The position numbers were made by a program, and so were the translations under genes. Below are positions 7,993 to 17,236 of a stretch of 64,000 bases of DNA, in pieces. The stretch spans positions 127,798 through 191,797 of the forward strand of contig JBPOFA010000009.1 of NCBI GenBank assembly GCA_051251595.1, in the 5' to 3' direction. The first letter of the stretch is position 1. Every line of letters begins with the position of its first letter. The notes beneath the pieces are model-generated. The model saw nothing but the letters and a program-made list of their open reading frames with translations, had not been told where the DNA came from and did not search any database. Origin of the DNA: NORP110 sp051251595. Lineage in GTDB: Bacteria; Pseudomonadota; Alphaproteobacteria; Rhodobacterales; Rhodobacteraceae.

Positions 7993-8784
7993 TTAATTCT
8001 GCTGACGCATGTGGCGTTCAAGACGGCGCAGCATCAATGACAAACCAATCGTCACGATCAGATAAATCAAAGCGACGACATTATAGGTCTCAAAGTAGCG
8101 GAAATTCCCGGCAGCCGTGACCTTGCCAAGTTGGGTTATGTCAAGCACGCCTAGGACAGACACCAGTGAGCTGTCTTTGATCATCGCGATAAAATCATTT
8201 CCCAAGGGTGGCATAATCGTGCGGATCGCCTGCGGAAACACCACCAGCCGGAACCGTTGCCAGGGAGAGAGACCAAGCGCCTCTGCGGCTTCGATCTGCC
8301 CGGTATCAACAGACTGGAGCCCGGCGCGAAAGACCTCTGCGATAAAGGCGGAATAGCCGATCATCAGCGCGATGATCGCCCGCCACATCAAGGAAAAGTC
8401 TCTGTTGCGGATGGGATCGAACCCAAGCGCGCCGGTTGCCCAATTCCACAGGCTGACCAGTCCGGGCGCCAGCACGAACGCCACGTAAAGCAGCAAGACG
8501 ATCATCGGGATGCCGCGCACGATTTCGATGTAGAAACGGGCCAACTGGCGGAAGATGATGTAGCGTGACATAGAGGCGACGGCCAATAATAGCCCCGTGA
8601 CGGAGGCCAGAACGAACCCGACCAACGTCACGAAAATCGTGACCTTTATCCCCTTTGACAGGGTGCCAAGAACCTGGGCGTAGAGATCATCGGACACGAC
8701 CCGATACATCAGATAGGCCGCGATCGCCCCGGCCACCAAAAGCCAATAAGGAAAGTCCTGATCGTGGTCCGGTTCAGGGTTCAT
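7993..8784 (-). CDS. Polar amino-acid ABC transporter permease (HisM family)
   Basis: 263 residues with about five or six membrane helices. The EAA loop EAAEALGLSPWQRFRLVVFPQA, which contacts the ATPase, is complete, and the C-terminal LPxG-like segment MPPLGNDFIAMIKDSSLVSVLG is typical of HisM/GlnP permeases. It follows the binding-protein gene by 65 bases on the same strand. No ATPase gene is adjacent, so it must use one from elsewhere. Confidence 0.92.
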   Translation of the reverse strand: MNPEPDHDQDFPYWLLVAGAIAAYLMYRVVSDDLYAQVLGTLSKGIKVTIFVTLVGFVLASVTGLLLAVASMSRYIIFRQLARFYIEIVRGIPMIVLLLYVAFVLAPGLVSLWNWATGALGFDPIRNRDFSLMWRAIIALMIGYSAFIAEVFRAGLQSVDTGQIEAAEALGLSPWQRFRLVVFPQAIRTIMPPLGNDFIAMIKDSSLVSVLGVLDITQLGKVTAAGNFRYFETYNVVALIYLIVTIGLSLMLRRLERHMRQQN

Positions 8785-8849
8785 GTCGGTTCATCCTGAA
8801 CTCTTGTGTTAGGCGGTGTGGCCCCGGCCGAAACCGGGACCTTCGAATA

Positions 8850-9644
8850 TTAGCCCCCAACCTTGAAATCCAGGAACCATTTCTTGTTCAGCGCGTCCAA
8901 CGTTCCGTCCTCGCGCATGGAATCGATCGCTGCGTTCATTGGCGCGACCAGGTCTGATCCTTTGGGAAAGATGAACCCGAATTCCTCTGATCCCAGTGCC
9001 TCGCCCACAATCTTAAGCGCACCGTCTGAAGCGGCGACATAGCCATGCCCGCCTGTGCTGTCGGTCAGGACAAGATCGACATCGCCCGTACGCAGGGCCT
9101 GGACGCCTGCGCCGAAGGTCTCAAACAGTTTGACGCGTGGGTTGGCCTCGTTGCCGTCCAACACCTCATAGACGCCAACGTAGAAAGGGGTCGTCCCGGG
9201 CTGGGCGGCCATCAGCAAATCGTCGTCAGCGGCAAATCCAGCTGCATCAGAAAACCGTTCTTCGTCGCCACGCACCAGCATAACCATTTCAGATTTCATA
9301 TATGGCTCTGAAAAATCGACCACTTCGGCACGATCTTCGCGGATTGTGATCCCTGTCATGCCCATGTCGAACTGGCCTTCCGACACGGCCGGAATCATCG
9401 CGTCCCAACTGATGTTTTCATAAGAAACATTGATGTTAAGGCGCTTTGCAATTTCAACCATTGCATCATATTCCCAGCCAATCGCATCGCCAGAGTCCGG
9501 ATCGACGAATTGCAAAGGCGGGTAGGCGTTTTCCGTTACAATGGTGACTTCGCGGCCTTCAAGATCCGGAAGGTGACCGGCCGCCATTGCGGCGGTCGAA
9601 ACTGTGGCGACGGCAATCGCCGCAAGCGTTGTTTTAAATAGCAT
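8850..9644 (-). CDS. Amino-acid ABC transporter substrate-binding protein
   Basis: 264 residues with a cleavable signal peptide (about 1-21, ending AMA). The mature part is a family-3 solute-binding protein: GREVTIVTENAYPPLQF at the start, WDAMIPAVSEGQFDMG, and TGITIREDRAEVVDFSEPY in the ligand-binding hinge. It delivers a polar amino acid or similar solute to the permease encoded just downstream. The ligand cannot be deduced. Confidence 0.92.
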   Translation of the reverse strand: MLFKTTLAAIAVATVSTAAMAAGHLPDLEGREVTIVTENAYPPLQFVDPDSGDAIGWEYDAMVEIAKRLNINVSYENISWDAMIPAVSEGQFDMGMTGITIREDRAEVVDFSEPYMKSEMVMLVRGDEERFSDAAGFAADDDLLMAAQPGTTPFYVGVYEVLDGNEANPRVKLFETFGAGVQALRTGDVDLVLTDSTGGHGYVAASDGALKIVGEALGSEEFGFIFPKGSDLVAPMNAAIDSMREDGTLDALNKKWFLDFKVGG

Positions 9645-9718
9645 TTTTCTTTTCCCCAGTGGTGGTTTCTTGCGCCAACTTAGGTGCGGAAGATATCAAG
9701 AAACAAGTGCATTCTTGC

Positions 9719-10753
9719 TTATTGCGGCCCACAAATCGTGCAATTTGGGTTGCGTTTCATCGCAATTGTTCGATTCTCGCCGTAAAGGGCGTCGTAAATC
9801 ATCATCCGCCCGCGCAGGCCTTCGCCGGCCCCTGTGATCTCTTTGACCGCCTCCACCGCCATCATGGAACCTACCACACCCGGCAACGGCCCCAGCACGC
9901 CTGCTTGGGCACAGGATGGGGCAAGATCAGACGCTGGCGCCTGTGGAAAGACACACTGATAGCACGGCGCCCCCTGTGCAGGATCATAGATGCTGATCTG
10001 CCCTTCCCACTGAGTGAGCGCAGCCCCGATGAGCGGTTTTTGCAAAGCAACGCAGACCTTGTTCACCAAATAGCGTGTTTCAAAATTGTCGGTGCCATCC
10101 AGAACCAGATCATATTCTGCAATCAGGTCCATGGCGTCTGTTTCGCCAAGCCTGCGATTATAGGGACGCACCACCACGAATGGATTTTGCGCCTTCATCG
10201 CCGCTTCGGCGGAAAACACCTTAGGCATTCCGATCCGGTCATCTGTGTGGATGACTTGGCGTTGCAGGTTCGAATTGTCGACCACATCGTCATCCACCAC
10301 ACCGATCGTGCCAACACCTGCTGCGGCGAGGTACTGCAGCGCGGGGGACCCAAGGCCTCCGGCACCGATGACCAACACGCGGGACTCTTTCAGCTTCTTT
10401 TGGCCCAACCCGCCAATTTCACGCAAAACGATGTGGCGGGCCGTGCGGTCCAGCTCTGCCTTGTCAAAAAGGTCGGGCGTGTCTTTGCTGTCGGTCTTTT
10501 GCGCCTTGTCTCGGGCCGCCCGTAAAAACTTGCGATACGCCCAGACCACGACCGCAGCGCCCCCCAGCAAGGCCCATTCCCCAAAGCTGCCCCCCAGGGT
10601 CTGGCGCAGGCCGTTATCCTGCGGCAAGATCACCATCGCCAAAAGCACACCAAGATACAAAATCGCAATCATCAATAGCCGCGCCGAAACCGGGGCTTTT
10701 TGCAAATGGCCAAGCCCCCAAAGCCCCGCCGCAAAGATCAGAAACCAAATCAT
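9719..10753 (-). CDS. moeB: MoeB/ThiF/HesA-family adenylyltransferase with N-terminal membrane segments
   Basis: 344 residues. Residues about 100-344 are an E1-like adenylation domain: GAGGLGSP (130-137) for ATP, and two CxxC zinc pairs, Cys264/Cys267 and Cys338/Cys341. It adenylates the C-terminal glycine of a small carrier protein, MoaD in molybdopterin synthesis or possibly ThiS. Residues 1-75 add three hydrophobic helices that are absent from Escherichia coli MoeB, which suggests membrane attachment. There is no rhodanese domain. The start overlaps the dut stop as TGATG, so it is the third gene of coaBC-dut-moeB. Confidence 0.88.
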   Translation of the reverse strand: MIWFLIFAAGLWGLGHLQKAPVSARLLMIAILYLGVLLAMVILPQDNGLRQTLGGSFGEWALLGGAAVVVWAYRKFLRAARDKAQKTDSKDTPDLFDKAELDRTARHIVLREIGGLGQKKLKESRVLVIGAGGLGSPALQYLAAAGVGTIGVVDDDVVDNSNLQRQVIHTDDRIGMPKVFSAEAAMKAQNPFVVVRPYNRRLGETDAMDLIAEYDLVLDGTDNFETRYLVNKVCVALQKPLIGAALTQWEGQISIYDPAQGAPCYQCVFPQAPASDLAPSCAQAGVLGPLPGVVGSMMAVEAVKEITGAGEGLRGRMMIYDALYGENRTIAMKRNPNCTICGPQ

Positions 10754-11244
10754 CAGCTGGTTCCGGTCGACCCGAAACCGCCCGATCCCCGCGCCGTGTC
10801 GCTTAGGTCCGATGTCAGTTCAAATCGGGCCTGGATCACCGGGGCAACGATCAATTGTGCGATGCGGTCCCCATGCTGAACCACGTAATCTTGGGTGGAC
10901 AGATTAATCATCAGAACACCAAGAGGCCCCCGGTAATCGCTGTCGATCGTGCCTGGCGTGTTGACCAGTGTGATCCCATGTTTAAAGGCCAGCCCGGACC
11001 TTGGCCGGACCTGAATTTCATACCCGTGCGGAATTTCCACGCGAAAGCCTGTGGGCACAATGGCGCGTTCCATTGGGGCCAAGGTCAGTCCCTGCCCCCG
11101 CTTCTCTGGCGGGAAATTGGCGCGGATATCTGCCCCCGCCGCCCCAAGGGTTTCGTAGGATGGCAGCGCAATTTCGGTATCTGCCCCGGTGTCCCAAGTC
11201 ATGCCGATGGTCTGATCCCGCATGTGACCCGTTGCTTGTGTCAT
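10753..11244 (-). CDS. dut: Deoxyuridine 5'-triphosphate nucleotidohydrolase
   Basis: 163 residues. The dUTPase motifs are present in order: AGADIRANF, PRSGLAFKHGI, NTPGTIDSDYRGPLGV, GDRIAQLIV, and the glycine-rich tail RGSGGFGSTG that closes over the active site. The enzyme hydrolyses dUTP to dUMP, keeping uracil out of DNA and feeding dTMP synthesis. The start at 11244 overlaps the coaBC stop as ATGA; an upstream ATG at 11313 would overlap coaBC by 73 bases and adds no conserved sequence. Confidence 0.97.
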   Translation of the reverse strand: MTQATGHMRDQTIGMTWDTGADTEIALPSYETLGAAGADIRANFPPEKRGQGLTLAPMERAIVPTGFRVEIPHGYEIQVRPRSGLAFKHGITLVNTPGTIDSDYRGPLGVLMINLSTQDYVVQHGDRIAQLIVAPVIQARFELTSDLSDTARGSGGFGSTGTS

Positions 11245-12440
11245 GGGTTCAGGGCCTCTGTGATCAGTGTTGTAAGCCTTGCGGCCACTTGATCTTTTGT
11301 CATGCGGGGCCATGCCTCTGCGCCTTTTGACGAAATCAACGTTACCGCGTTTTCGCTGCCGCCCATGATCCCCGTCTCTGGGGACACGTCATTGGCGAGG
11401 ATCCAGTCACAGCCTTTGCGGGCCAGCTTGGCTTGCGCATTGGCGATGACATCGTCTGTTTCCGCCGCAAACCCGACCACCAGGTCTGGGCGGTCCTTTT
11501 TAAGGTTCGAAACACTGGCAAGAATGTCGGGGTTTTCCGCAAGTTTCAGTTCGGGCATACCGCCTTTGCCATCCTTTTTGATCTTGCTGTTTGTCTGGCC
11601 CTTGACGTGCCAATCCGCAACGGCAGCCGCAAACACGGCACCATCAGCGGGTAAGGCGGACTGGACCGCCGCAAGCATTTCAACGGCCGTTTCAATCCGA
11701 ACAACTTTCACCCCTGCCGGGGGCGGAACATCCGCGGGCCCCGTGACAAAAGTCACCTGCGCCCCGGCTCCGCTAAGCGCCTGTGCAATCGCGGTGCCCT
11801 GCGCCCCGGAGGACCGGTTCGCAATGTATCGCACCGGATCAATAGGTTCATGGGTCGGGCCAGACGTGACGATGATGTGCCGCCCCTTCAGCGGCCCCTC
11901 GGCCAACGCATTGCCCACGGCAGCCACGATTTCCGGAACCTCAGCCATCCGCCCGGGCCCGAATTCGCCGCAGGCCATGGCCCCGTCATTCGGCCCGACA
12001 AACAGAATACCGTCCCCCTTTAGCGTGTCCACATTGCGCTGCGTGGCCGCGTGCTCCCACATGCGGACATTCATCGCGGGGGCTACCAAGACACGTTTGT
12101 CCGTCGCCATCAAAAGGGTAGAGGCAAGGTCATTTGCATGCCCACCTGCCATCTTGGCCAAAAGATCCGCCGTGGCGGGTGCCACAACGACCAGATCGGC
12201 AGCACGCGACAATTCAATATGCCCCATCTCTGCTTCATCGGTCAGATCGAACAAATTGCGATACACTTTTTCGCCCGCCAATGCCGATGTGCTAAGCGGT
12301 GTTACGAATTCCTCGGCCGCTGTCGTCAGAACAGGCGTTACCGTCGCACCTACGTCGCGCAGACGACGGATGAGATAAAGTGACTTGAACGCAGCGATCC
12401 CGCCGCCGATCACCAAGAGTATGCGTTTACCAGCAAGCAT
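11241..12440 (-). CDS. coaBC: Bifunctional phosphopantothenoylcysteine decarboxylase / phosphopantothenate-cysteine ligase
   Basis: 399 residues. The N-terminal half is the FMN-dependent decarboxylase CoaC (LLVIGGGIAAFKSL at the start, APAMNVRMWEH as the active-site segment). The C-terminal half is CoaB (TSGPTHEPIDPVRYIANRSSG and VGFAAETDD). Together they convert 4'-phosphopantothenate and cysteine to 4'-phosphopantetheine in coenzyme A synthesis. It heads the coaBC-dut-moeB run. The 184 bases between it and the divergent cobU show no riboswitch that I can recognise. Confidence 0.97.
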   Translation of the reverse strand: MLAGKRILLVIGGGIAAFKSLYLIRRLRDVGATVTPVLTTAAEEFVTPLSTSALAGEKVYRNLFDLTDEAEMGHIELSRAADLVVVAPATADLLAKMAGGHANDLASTLLMATDKRVLVAPAMNVRMWEHAATQRNVDTLKGDGILFVGPNDGAMACGEFGPGRMAEVPEIVAAVGNALAEGPLKGRHIIVTSGPTHEPIDPVRYIANRSSGAQGTAIAQALSGAGAQVTFVTGPADVPPPAGVKVVRIETAVEMLAAVQSALPADGAVFAAAVADWHVKGQTNSKIKKDGKGGMPELKLAENPDILASVSNLKKDRPDLVVGFAAETDDVIANAQAKLARKGCDWILANDVSPETGIMGGSENAVTLISSKGAEAWPRMTKDQVAARLTTLITEALNP

Positions 12441-12624
12441 CCGAACCCTTTCAAAGCTTTAGACTGCATACCTAGGCCCGCAAATGCTGGAACTCAACAG
12501 TTTTGCGCCCTCGCCTCGCATCCAGTGCCCCCTTTTGGGTTTGTTGAAAATGCGCAGGCCACCTTCCCTTTTCGGCCCCTCTGCTGCTAGGACGCTGTCA
12601 TCTGTGTAACGAAAGAGCGCCCGC

Positions 12625-13146
12625 ATGTTTCCACGCATATCATTTGTCCTTGGCGGTGCCAGTTCCGGGAAATCTGCTTTTGCAGAGCGCCTTGTTCTGT
12701 CGGACCACCGCGCGCCGGTCTATCTGGCGACCAGCCAGGCCTTTGACGCCGAAATGGGCGCAAAGATTGAGGCCCACAAACAAGCGCGGGACGACAGTTG
12801 GCACACGATTGAGGACCCCTTTGGGGCCGCCAAGACGCTTGCCACCATGACGCAGGATCAGGTGGTGCTGGTGGACTGCCTGACGCTTTGGCTGACCAAT
12901 CACATGCTGGCAGACCATGACCTAGGGGGCGAAACGGATCAACTTGTCAAAGCGCTGAAAGCATGTGCCGCGCCTGTGGTGTTGGTGTCGAACGAAATTG
13001 GTCAGGGGGTCGTGCCGGATACAGAACTGGCCCGTCGGTTTCGCGACGCGCAGGGCAAACTGAACCAAACCATCGCAGCGCAGGCAGATCTGGTTGTCGC
13101 GGTGATGGCGGGCTTGCCGTTGGTCCTGAAGGGGGAACTGCCATGA
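12625..13146 (+). CDS. cobU: Adenosylcobinamide kinase / adenosylcobinamide-phosphate guanylyltransferase
   Basis: 173 residues, normal for CobU/CobP. The P-loop GGASSGKSAFAE opens the protein, and VVLVDCLTLWLTNHM and SNEIGQGVVPDTELARRFRDAQG are the family signatures. It phosphorylates adenosylcobinamide and transfers GMP in the nucleotide-loop assembly of cobalamin. The stop overlaps the start of the histidine phosphatase gene (ATGA), which supports that neighbour as a CobC-like enzyme. Confidence 0.95.
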   Translation: MFPRISFVLGGASSGKSAFAERLVLSDHRAPVYLATSQAFDAEMGAKIEAHKQARDDSWHTIEDPFGAAKTLATMTQDQVVLVDCLTLWLTNHMLADHDLGGETDQLVKALKACAAPVVLVSNEIGQGVVPDTELARRFRDAQGKLNQTIAAQADLVVAVMAGLPLVLKGELP

Positions 13147-13718
13147 CGCGTTGGTGGTGGGTGCGCCACGGGCCGACCCATGAAAAAAGCTTTGTCGGCT
13201 GGCGAGATGTCCCGGCGGATCTAAGCGATGAAGCGCAGATTGGCCGGCTGAACGACTTCTTGCCCGAAAACGCGGTTTTGGTGTCCTCGGACCTGTCCCG
13301 CGCCGTGGCAACAGCAGATTGTCTTTCAGGAAAACATGAAAGACTGCCCCACGCCGCAGCCTTACGGGAATTCAATTTCGGCGTTTGGGACGGGATGTCC
13401 TTTGACGCCGTGGCGCAAAGGGACCCGCAGCTAAGCCGCGCCTTTTGGGAAACCCCCGGCACCGTTGCCCCGCCTGAAGGCGAAAGCTGGAACGCGGTTT
13501 CGGCCCGTGTTGCAGAATTTGTCCAAGAAACGACGCTAAGATTTTCAGGGCGCGATATTATCGCGGTGGCGCATATCGGCGTGATCCTGACCCAGCTGGG
13601 CCGCGCGCATGCCGTGCCGCCAGAGCAAGCGCTTGGGCAAAAAATCGATAACCTGTCTGTCACCCAAATTCGTCTGGGCGAGACCATCGAAACAGGGCCG
13701 ATCAATCACATTCCTTGA
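13143..13718 (+). CDS. Histidine phosphatase family protein (CobC-like)
   Basis: 191 residues. The RHG motif at residues 8-10 carries the phospho-accepting histidine, the LREFNFGVWDGM segment holds the proton donor region, and AVAHIGVILTQLG supplies the second histidine. By coupling to cobU it may dephosphorylate alpha-ribazole phosphate (CobC), but other histidine phosphatases look alike. The start at 13143 is fixed by ATGA overlap with cobU. Confidence 0.85.
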   Translation: MTRWWWVRHGPTHEKSFVGWRDVPADLSDEAQIGRLNDFLPENAVLVSSDLSRAVATADCLSGKHERLPHAAALREFNFGVWDGMSFDAVAQRDPQLSRAFWETPGTVAPPEGESWNAVSARVAEFVQETTLRFSGRDIIAVAHIGVILTQLGRAHAVPPEQALGQKIDNLSVTQIRLGETIETGPINHIP

Positions 13719-13799
13719 TAAAGGCATTCAAGAATTACAATTGGCCTAAAGAGCGCCCCCCAAATAACCTGATCGTCAAACCACAAGAGGGGATATTCC

Positions 13800-14672
13800 A
13801 TGACGTATGAACTGATCATCGGCGACAGAAGCTTTTCCAGTTGGTCCTTGCGCGGCTGGCTGATGTTCGAAAAATTCGACATCCCCGTCAAAACCAAAAT
13901 GGCTGGCCTTTATGACGGCACCCTCGCAGAAGATCTGAAACCCTTCGCCCCGGCCCGGCTGGTGCCCGTGGTGCGCACCCCATCCGGTGACGTGATTGGC
14001 GAAACGCTCGCCATCGCGGAAACTCTGGCAGAGACCCACCCGGATGCCGGGCTGTGGCCTCGCGATGCCTCTGCGCGGGTTTATGCGCGCTGGTTGGTCT
14101 CTGAAATGCATGCCGGGTTTTCGGCTCTGCGCAATGACTGCCCGATGCAGCTTTTGCATCAATACGAAGGATTTGCCGCGAAAGAGGCGGTCATCCGCGA
14201 TCTGGCGCGGTTGGAAGAATTGTGGGCACATGCCTTTGAACGCCGGCCTGTCAAAGGGCCGTGGCTGTTTGGCGACTATTCCCTGGCAGACGTTTTTTAT
14301 GCGCCAGTCGCCGCGCGTATTGCGGGATACGGGCTTTCGGTTGGGCAAGCGGCGCAAGCCTATGTGGAGACGCATTTGAAGGACGGCGCATTCCGCCGCT
14401 GGCGGGCCATGGGCGCGACCAAGACTTACGATCCTGTCCCCTATGCTCTTGACCTGCCCCACAAAATCTGGCCAGGTCCAACCCCGCTGAATGCGAAAGC
14501 CACGTCAGATCAGACCTCTGAGAACGCGCTTTGCCCCTATTCCCAAAAGCCCGTAACGGATTTCATGGAAGTCGACGGTCGGGTCTTTGGGTTCTGCAAC
14601 AGCTTTTGCCGCGACAAGACAGTGAATGACCCAGAGGCCTGGCCCGCCTTCATGAAAGTTTACTATTCTTAA
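13800..14672 (+). CDS. Glutathione S-transferase with C-terminal cysteine-rich (YHS-like) domain
   Basis: 290 residues. Residues 1-80 are a thioredoxin-like GST domain (GDRSFSSWSLRGWLMFEKF opens it) and about 90-235 the helical domain. Residues about 240-290 are an extra module: CPYSQKPV, then DGRVFGFCNSFCRDK, giving a C-x-P pair and a CxxxC pair spaced like a small metal site of the YHS/TRASH type. GSTs are normally about 200-230 residues, so this tail is an addition. The enzyme reaction is unknown. It is a single gene preceded by GAGGGGA. Confidence 0.88.
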   Translation: MTYELIIGDRSFSSWSLRGWLMFEKFDIPVKTKMAGLYDGTLAEDLKPFAPARLVPVVRTPSGDVIGETLAIAETLAETHPDAGLWPRDASARVYARWLVSEMHAGFSALRNDCPMQLLHQYEGFAAKEAVIRDLARLEELWAHAFERRPVKGPWLFGDYSLADVFYAPVAARIAGYGLSVGQAAQAYVETHLKDGAFRRWRAMGATKTYDPVPYALDLPHKIWPGPTPLNAKATSDQTSENALCPYSQKPVTDFMEVDGRVFGFCNSFCRDKTVNDPEAWPAFMKVYYS

Positions 14673-14718
14673 ACCCTTTCTGACGTAGCCGTTAACCAAG
14701 GTTACGCAGGAGAGGTCC

Positions 14719-16242
14719 ATGGTTGCGCGCGCCTATACCGTAGCGTTTGAAGGGGTAGAGGCCCGTTTGGTAGAGGTGCAATGCGCCGTCGCCCCGGGCC
14801 TGCCCGCGTTTTCGATTGTGGGACTGCCGGACAAGGCCGTTTCTGAAGCCCGCGAACGTGTCAGGGCGGCGCTGTCTTCCATGTCCATCGCGCTGCCCTC
14901 TAAACGCATTACGATCAACCTGTCCCCAGCCGACCTGCCAAAAGAAGGGTCGCATTTTGATTTGCCAATCGCGGTTGCTTTGCTGACCGCGATGGATGTT
15001 TTGCCCGCAGAGGACATCCAAAACATGGTCATTCTGGGGGAGCTGTCGCTGGACGGTTCCATTGTCCCTGTGGTTGGGGCCCTGCCCGCCGCAATGGCTG
15101 CCGCCGAAGATGATCGGGCTTTGCTATGTCCAAAGGCCTGCGGGGCAGAGGCGGCTTGGGTCGGGGCCACCCAGGTGCTGGCCCCGGCCTCCTTGCTGGA
15201 CGTGGTGCAACATTTCAACGGGCAATCCCCGTTGATGCCCGCTGACCCGGGCGAGGTCCGCCCCTCGCAAAACAAAAAGGACCTCGCAGATGTCAAAGGA
15301 CAAGAACGTGCCAAACGCGCGCTTGAAATCGCGGCAGCCGGGCGACACCATCTGTTGATGGTCGGCACGCCGGGCTCTGGTAAATCCATGTTGGCAGCGC
15401 GGTTGCCCGGGATTTTACCGCCATTGACAGCAGCCGAGGCGTTGGAGACATCCATGGTGCACTCGCTGTCGGGAATGCTGGACGAAGGCGGTATATCGCG
15501 TGAACGCCCCTTCATGGAGCCACACCACACTGCGTCTATGGCTGCGATTGTGGGCGGTGGCAAAGGGGCGAAACCCGGCGAAATTTCCCTGGCCCATAAT
15601 GGCGTTTTATTCATGGACGAATTCCCGGAATTTCCGCGAACCGTTTTGGAAACCTTGCGCCAACCCATTGAAACGGGGAATGTCGTGGTGTCGCGGGCCA
15701 ACGCCCATATGCGATATCCCTGCAAGTTTCTGCTGGTCGCAGCGGCAAACCCCTGCAAGTGCGGATATTTGTCTGACCCTTCCCGCGCCTGCGCCCGGGT
15801 TCCATTATGTGGCGAGGATTACTTGGGCCGCATTTCAGGCCCGTTGATGGACCGGTTTGACTTGCGGGTCGAGGTGCCCCCGGTTGCCTTTTCGGACCTC
15901 GACCTGCCCAGCACCGGCGAAACCTCTGCCGTGGTTGCCACCCGTGTCGCTGCGGCGCGCGAGATCCAGGCCGCGCGGTTTGCCGACCACCCCACCTTGC
16001 GCGTCAATGCCGACGCTGAAGGCAGCTTGTTGGAAAAAGTGGCCGCGCCAGATCAGGACGGCAAAGCCCTGTTGATGCAAGCCGCAGAACGGTTCGGCCT
16101 GTCAGCACGCGGATATCATCGCGTTTTGCGCGTTGCGCGAACGATCGCGGACCTATCAGGTGCGGAAAACGTACAGAGGTCCCATATTGCCGAAGCAATC
16201 AGTTTCCGCCTGGTCGGGCAAAAAGAAACGGCGGCGACCTAA
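14719..16242 (+). CDS. comM: YifB/ComM family Mg-chelatase-like AAA+ ATPase
   Basis: 507 residues. An N-terminal Lon-protease-like S16 domain (ARAYTVAFEGVEARLVEVQC) is followed by the AAA+ domain with Walker A VGTPGSGKSMLAARLPG (about 214) and Walker B GVLFMDEFPEF (about 297). A cysteine-bearing insert ANPCKCGYLSD is typical. ComM is a hexameric helicase that extends recombination by branch migration during natural transformation. It converges with gshB with two bases between the stops. Confidence 0.94.
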   Translation: MVARAYTVAFEGVEARLVEVQCAVAPGLPAFSIVGLPDKAVSEARERVRAALSSMSIALPSKRITINLSPADLPKEGSHFDLPIAVALLTAMDVLPAEDIQNMVILGELSLDGSIVPVVGALPAAMAAAEDDRALLCPKACGAEAAWVGATQVLAPASLLDVVQHFNGQSPLMPADPGEVRPSQNKKDLADVKGQERAKRALEIAAAGRHHLLMVGTPGSGKSMLAARLPGILPPLTAAEALETSMVHSLSGMLDEGGISRERPFMEPHHTASMAAIVGGGKGAKPGEISLAHNGVLFMDEFPEFPRTVLETLRQPIETGNVVVSRANAHMRYPCKFLLVAAANPCKCGYLSDPSRACARVPLCGEDYLGRISGPLMDRFDLRVEVPPVAFSDLDLPSTGETSAVVATRVAAAREIQAARFADHPTLRVNADAEGSLLEKVAAPDQDGKALLMQAAERFGLSARGYHRVLRVARTIADLSGAENVQRSHIAEAISFRLVGQKETAAT

Positions 16243-16244
16243 GA

Positions 16245-17186
16245 TCAGGCGCGTTTTGCCTCAATCGCGTCCCACAAAAGCGCCGCAGTGTCGGTTCCGT
16301 CGAACCGCTTCAGCTCTTGTATCCCGGTTGGAGAGGTCACGTTGATTTCCGTCAGGTAATCGCCAATCACGTCAATACCAACGAAGATCTGCCCTTTTTC
16401 CCGCAGCAACGGGCCAATCGTCGCGCAAATTTCCAAATCGCGATCAGACATCCCGATCTTTTCAGGGCGCCCGCCAACATGCATGTTCGACCGCGTTTCG
16501 CCAGCTTGCGGCACACGGTTGATCGCACCAACGGGTTCGCCATCCACAAGGATCACACGCTTGTCGCCATTGGACACGTCGGGCAGAAATTTTTGCGCGA
16601 TCAGCGGCTCGCTGCTCATCCCCGTAAAGAGTTCATGCAGGGATGTCAGATTTCGATCATTCGGGTCGAGCCGGAAAACACCGGCGCCGCCATTGCCATA
16701 CAAAGGCTTCAGAATGATATCGCCATGTTCCTCTTTAAAGGATCGGATCGTATCAAGATCACGGGCAATTGTTGTGGGTGGAATAAGGCTTGGAAAATTC
16801 AGCACCAACAGTTTTTCAGGATAGTTGCGCACCCAGAACGGGTCATTCACAACAAGCGTCTTGGGATGCACCATCTGCAGCAAATGCGTGGTGGTGATAT
16901 AGCCCATGTCAAAGGGCGGGTCCTGGCGCAGCCAAACGACATCCCAATCCGAAAGATCAATTTCCGTTTCTTCACCAAGGGTAAAATGGTCACCTTTGAC
17001 AGCGCGAACCTCTAGCCGCCATCCGCGTGCAGTCACCCGGCCATTTTGAAAGGCCAGCTTGTCAGGTGTGTAGTAAAACAATTCATGTCCGCGCTCTTGC
17101 GCCGTCAACGCAATTTGAAACGTACTGTCAGCGTTAATGTCGATCGGACCGATCGGATCCATTTGAATTGCAACTTTCAAAGACAT
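16245..17186 (-). CDS. gshB: Glutathione synthase
   Basis: 313 residues, the usual GshB length. It begins with the conserved QMDPIGPIDINADSTFQIALTAQ and carries the ATP-grasp segments GDIILKPLYGNGGAGVF and FVGIDVIGDYLTEINVTSPTG. It joins gamma-glutamylcysteine and glycine using ATP. It is the last gene of rsmI-yraN-gshB on the minus strand, about 50 bases after yraN. Confidence 0.97.
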   Translation of the reverse strand: MSLKVAIQMDPIGPIDINADSTFQIALTAQERGHELFYYTPDKLAFQNGRVTARGWRLEVRAVKGDHFTLGEETEIDLSDWDVVWLRQDPPFDMGYITTTHLLQMVHPKTLVVNDPFWVRNYPEKLLVLNFPSLIPPTTIARDLDTIRSFKEEHGDIILKPLYGNGGAGVFRLDPNDRNLTSLHELFTGMSSEPLIAQKFLPDVSNGDKRVILVDGEPVGAINRVPQAGETRSNMHVGGRPEKIGMSDRDLEICATIGPLLREKGQIFVGIDVIGDYLTEINVTSPTGIQELKRFDGTDTAALLWDAIEAKRA

Positions 17187-17236
17187 GGCATTCCCCTGTT
17201 GGCTTGATCCTTACATGGCCCAGCCAATCGTCAGGT

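Noticed and set aside
12441..12624. A cobalamin riboswitch before cobU
   Set aside because: No B12-box sequence or fold could be recognised in the 184 bases.
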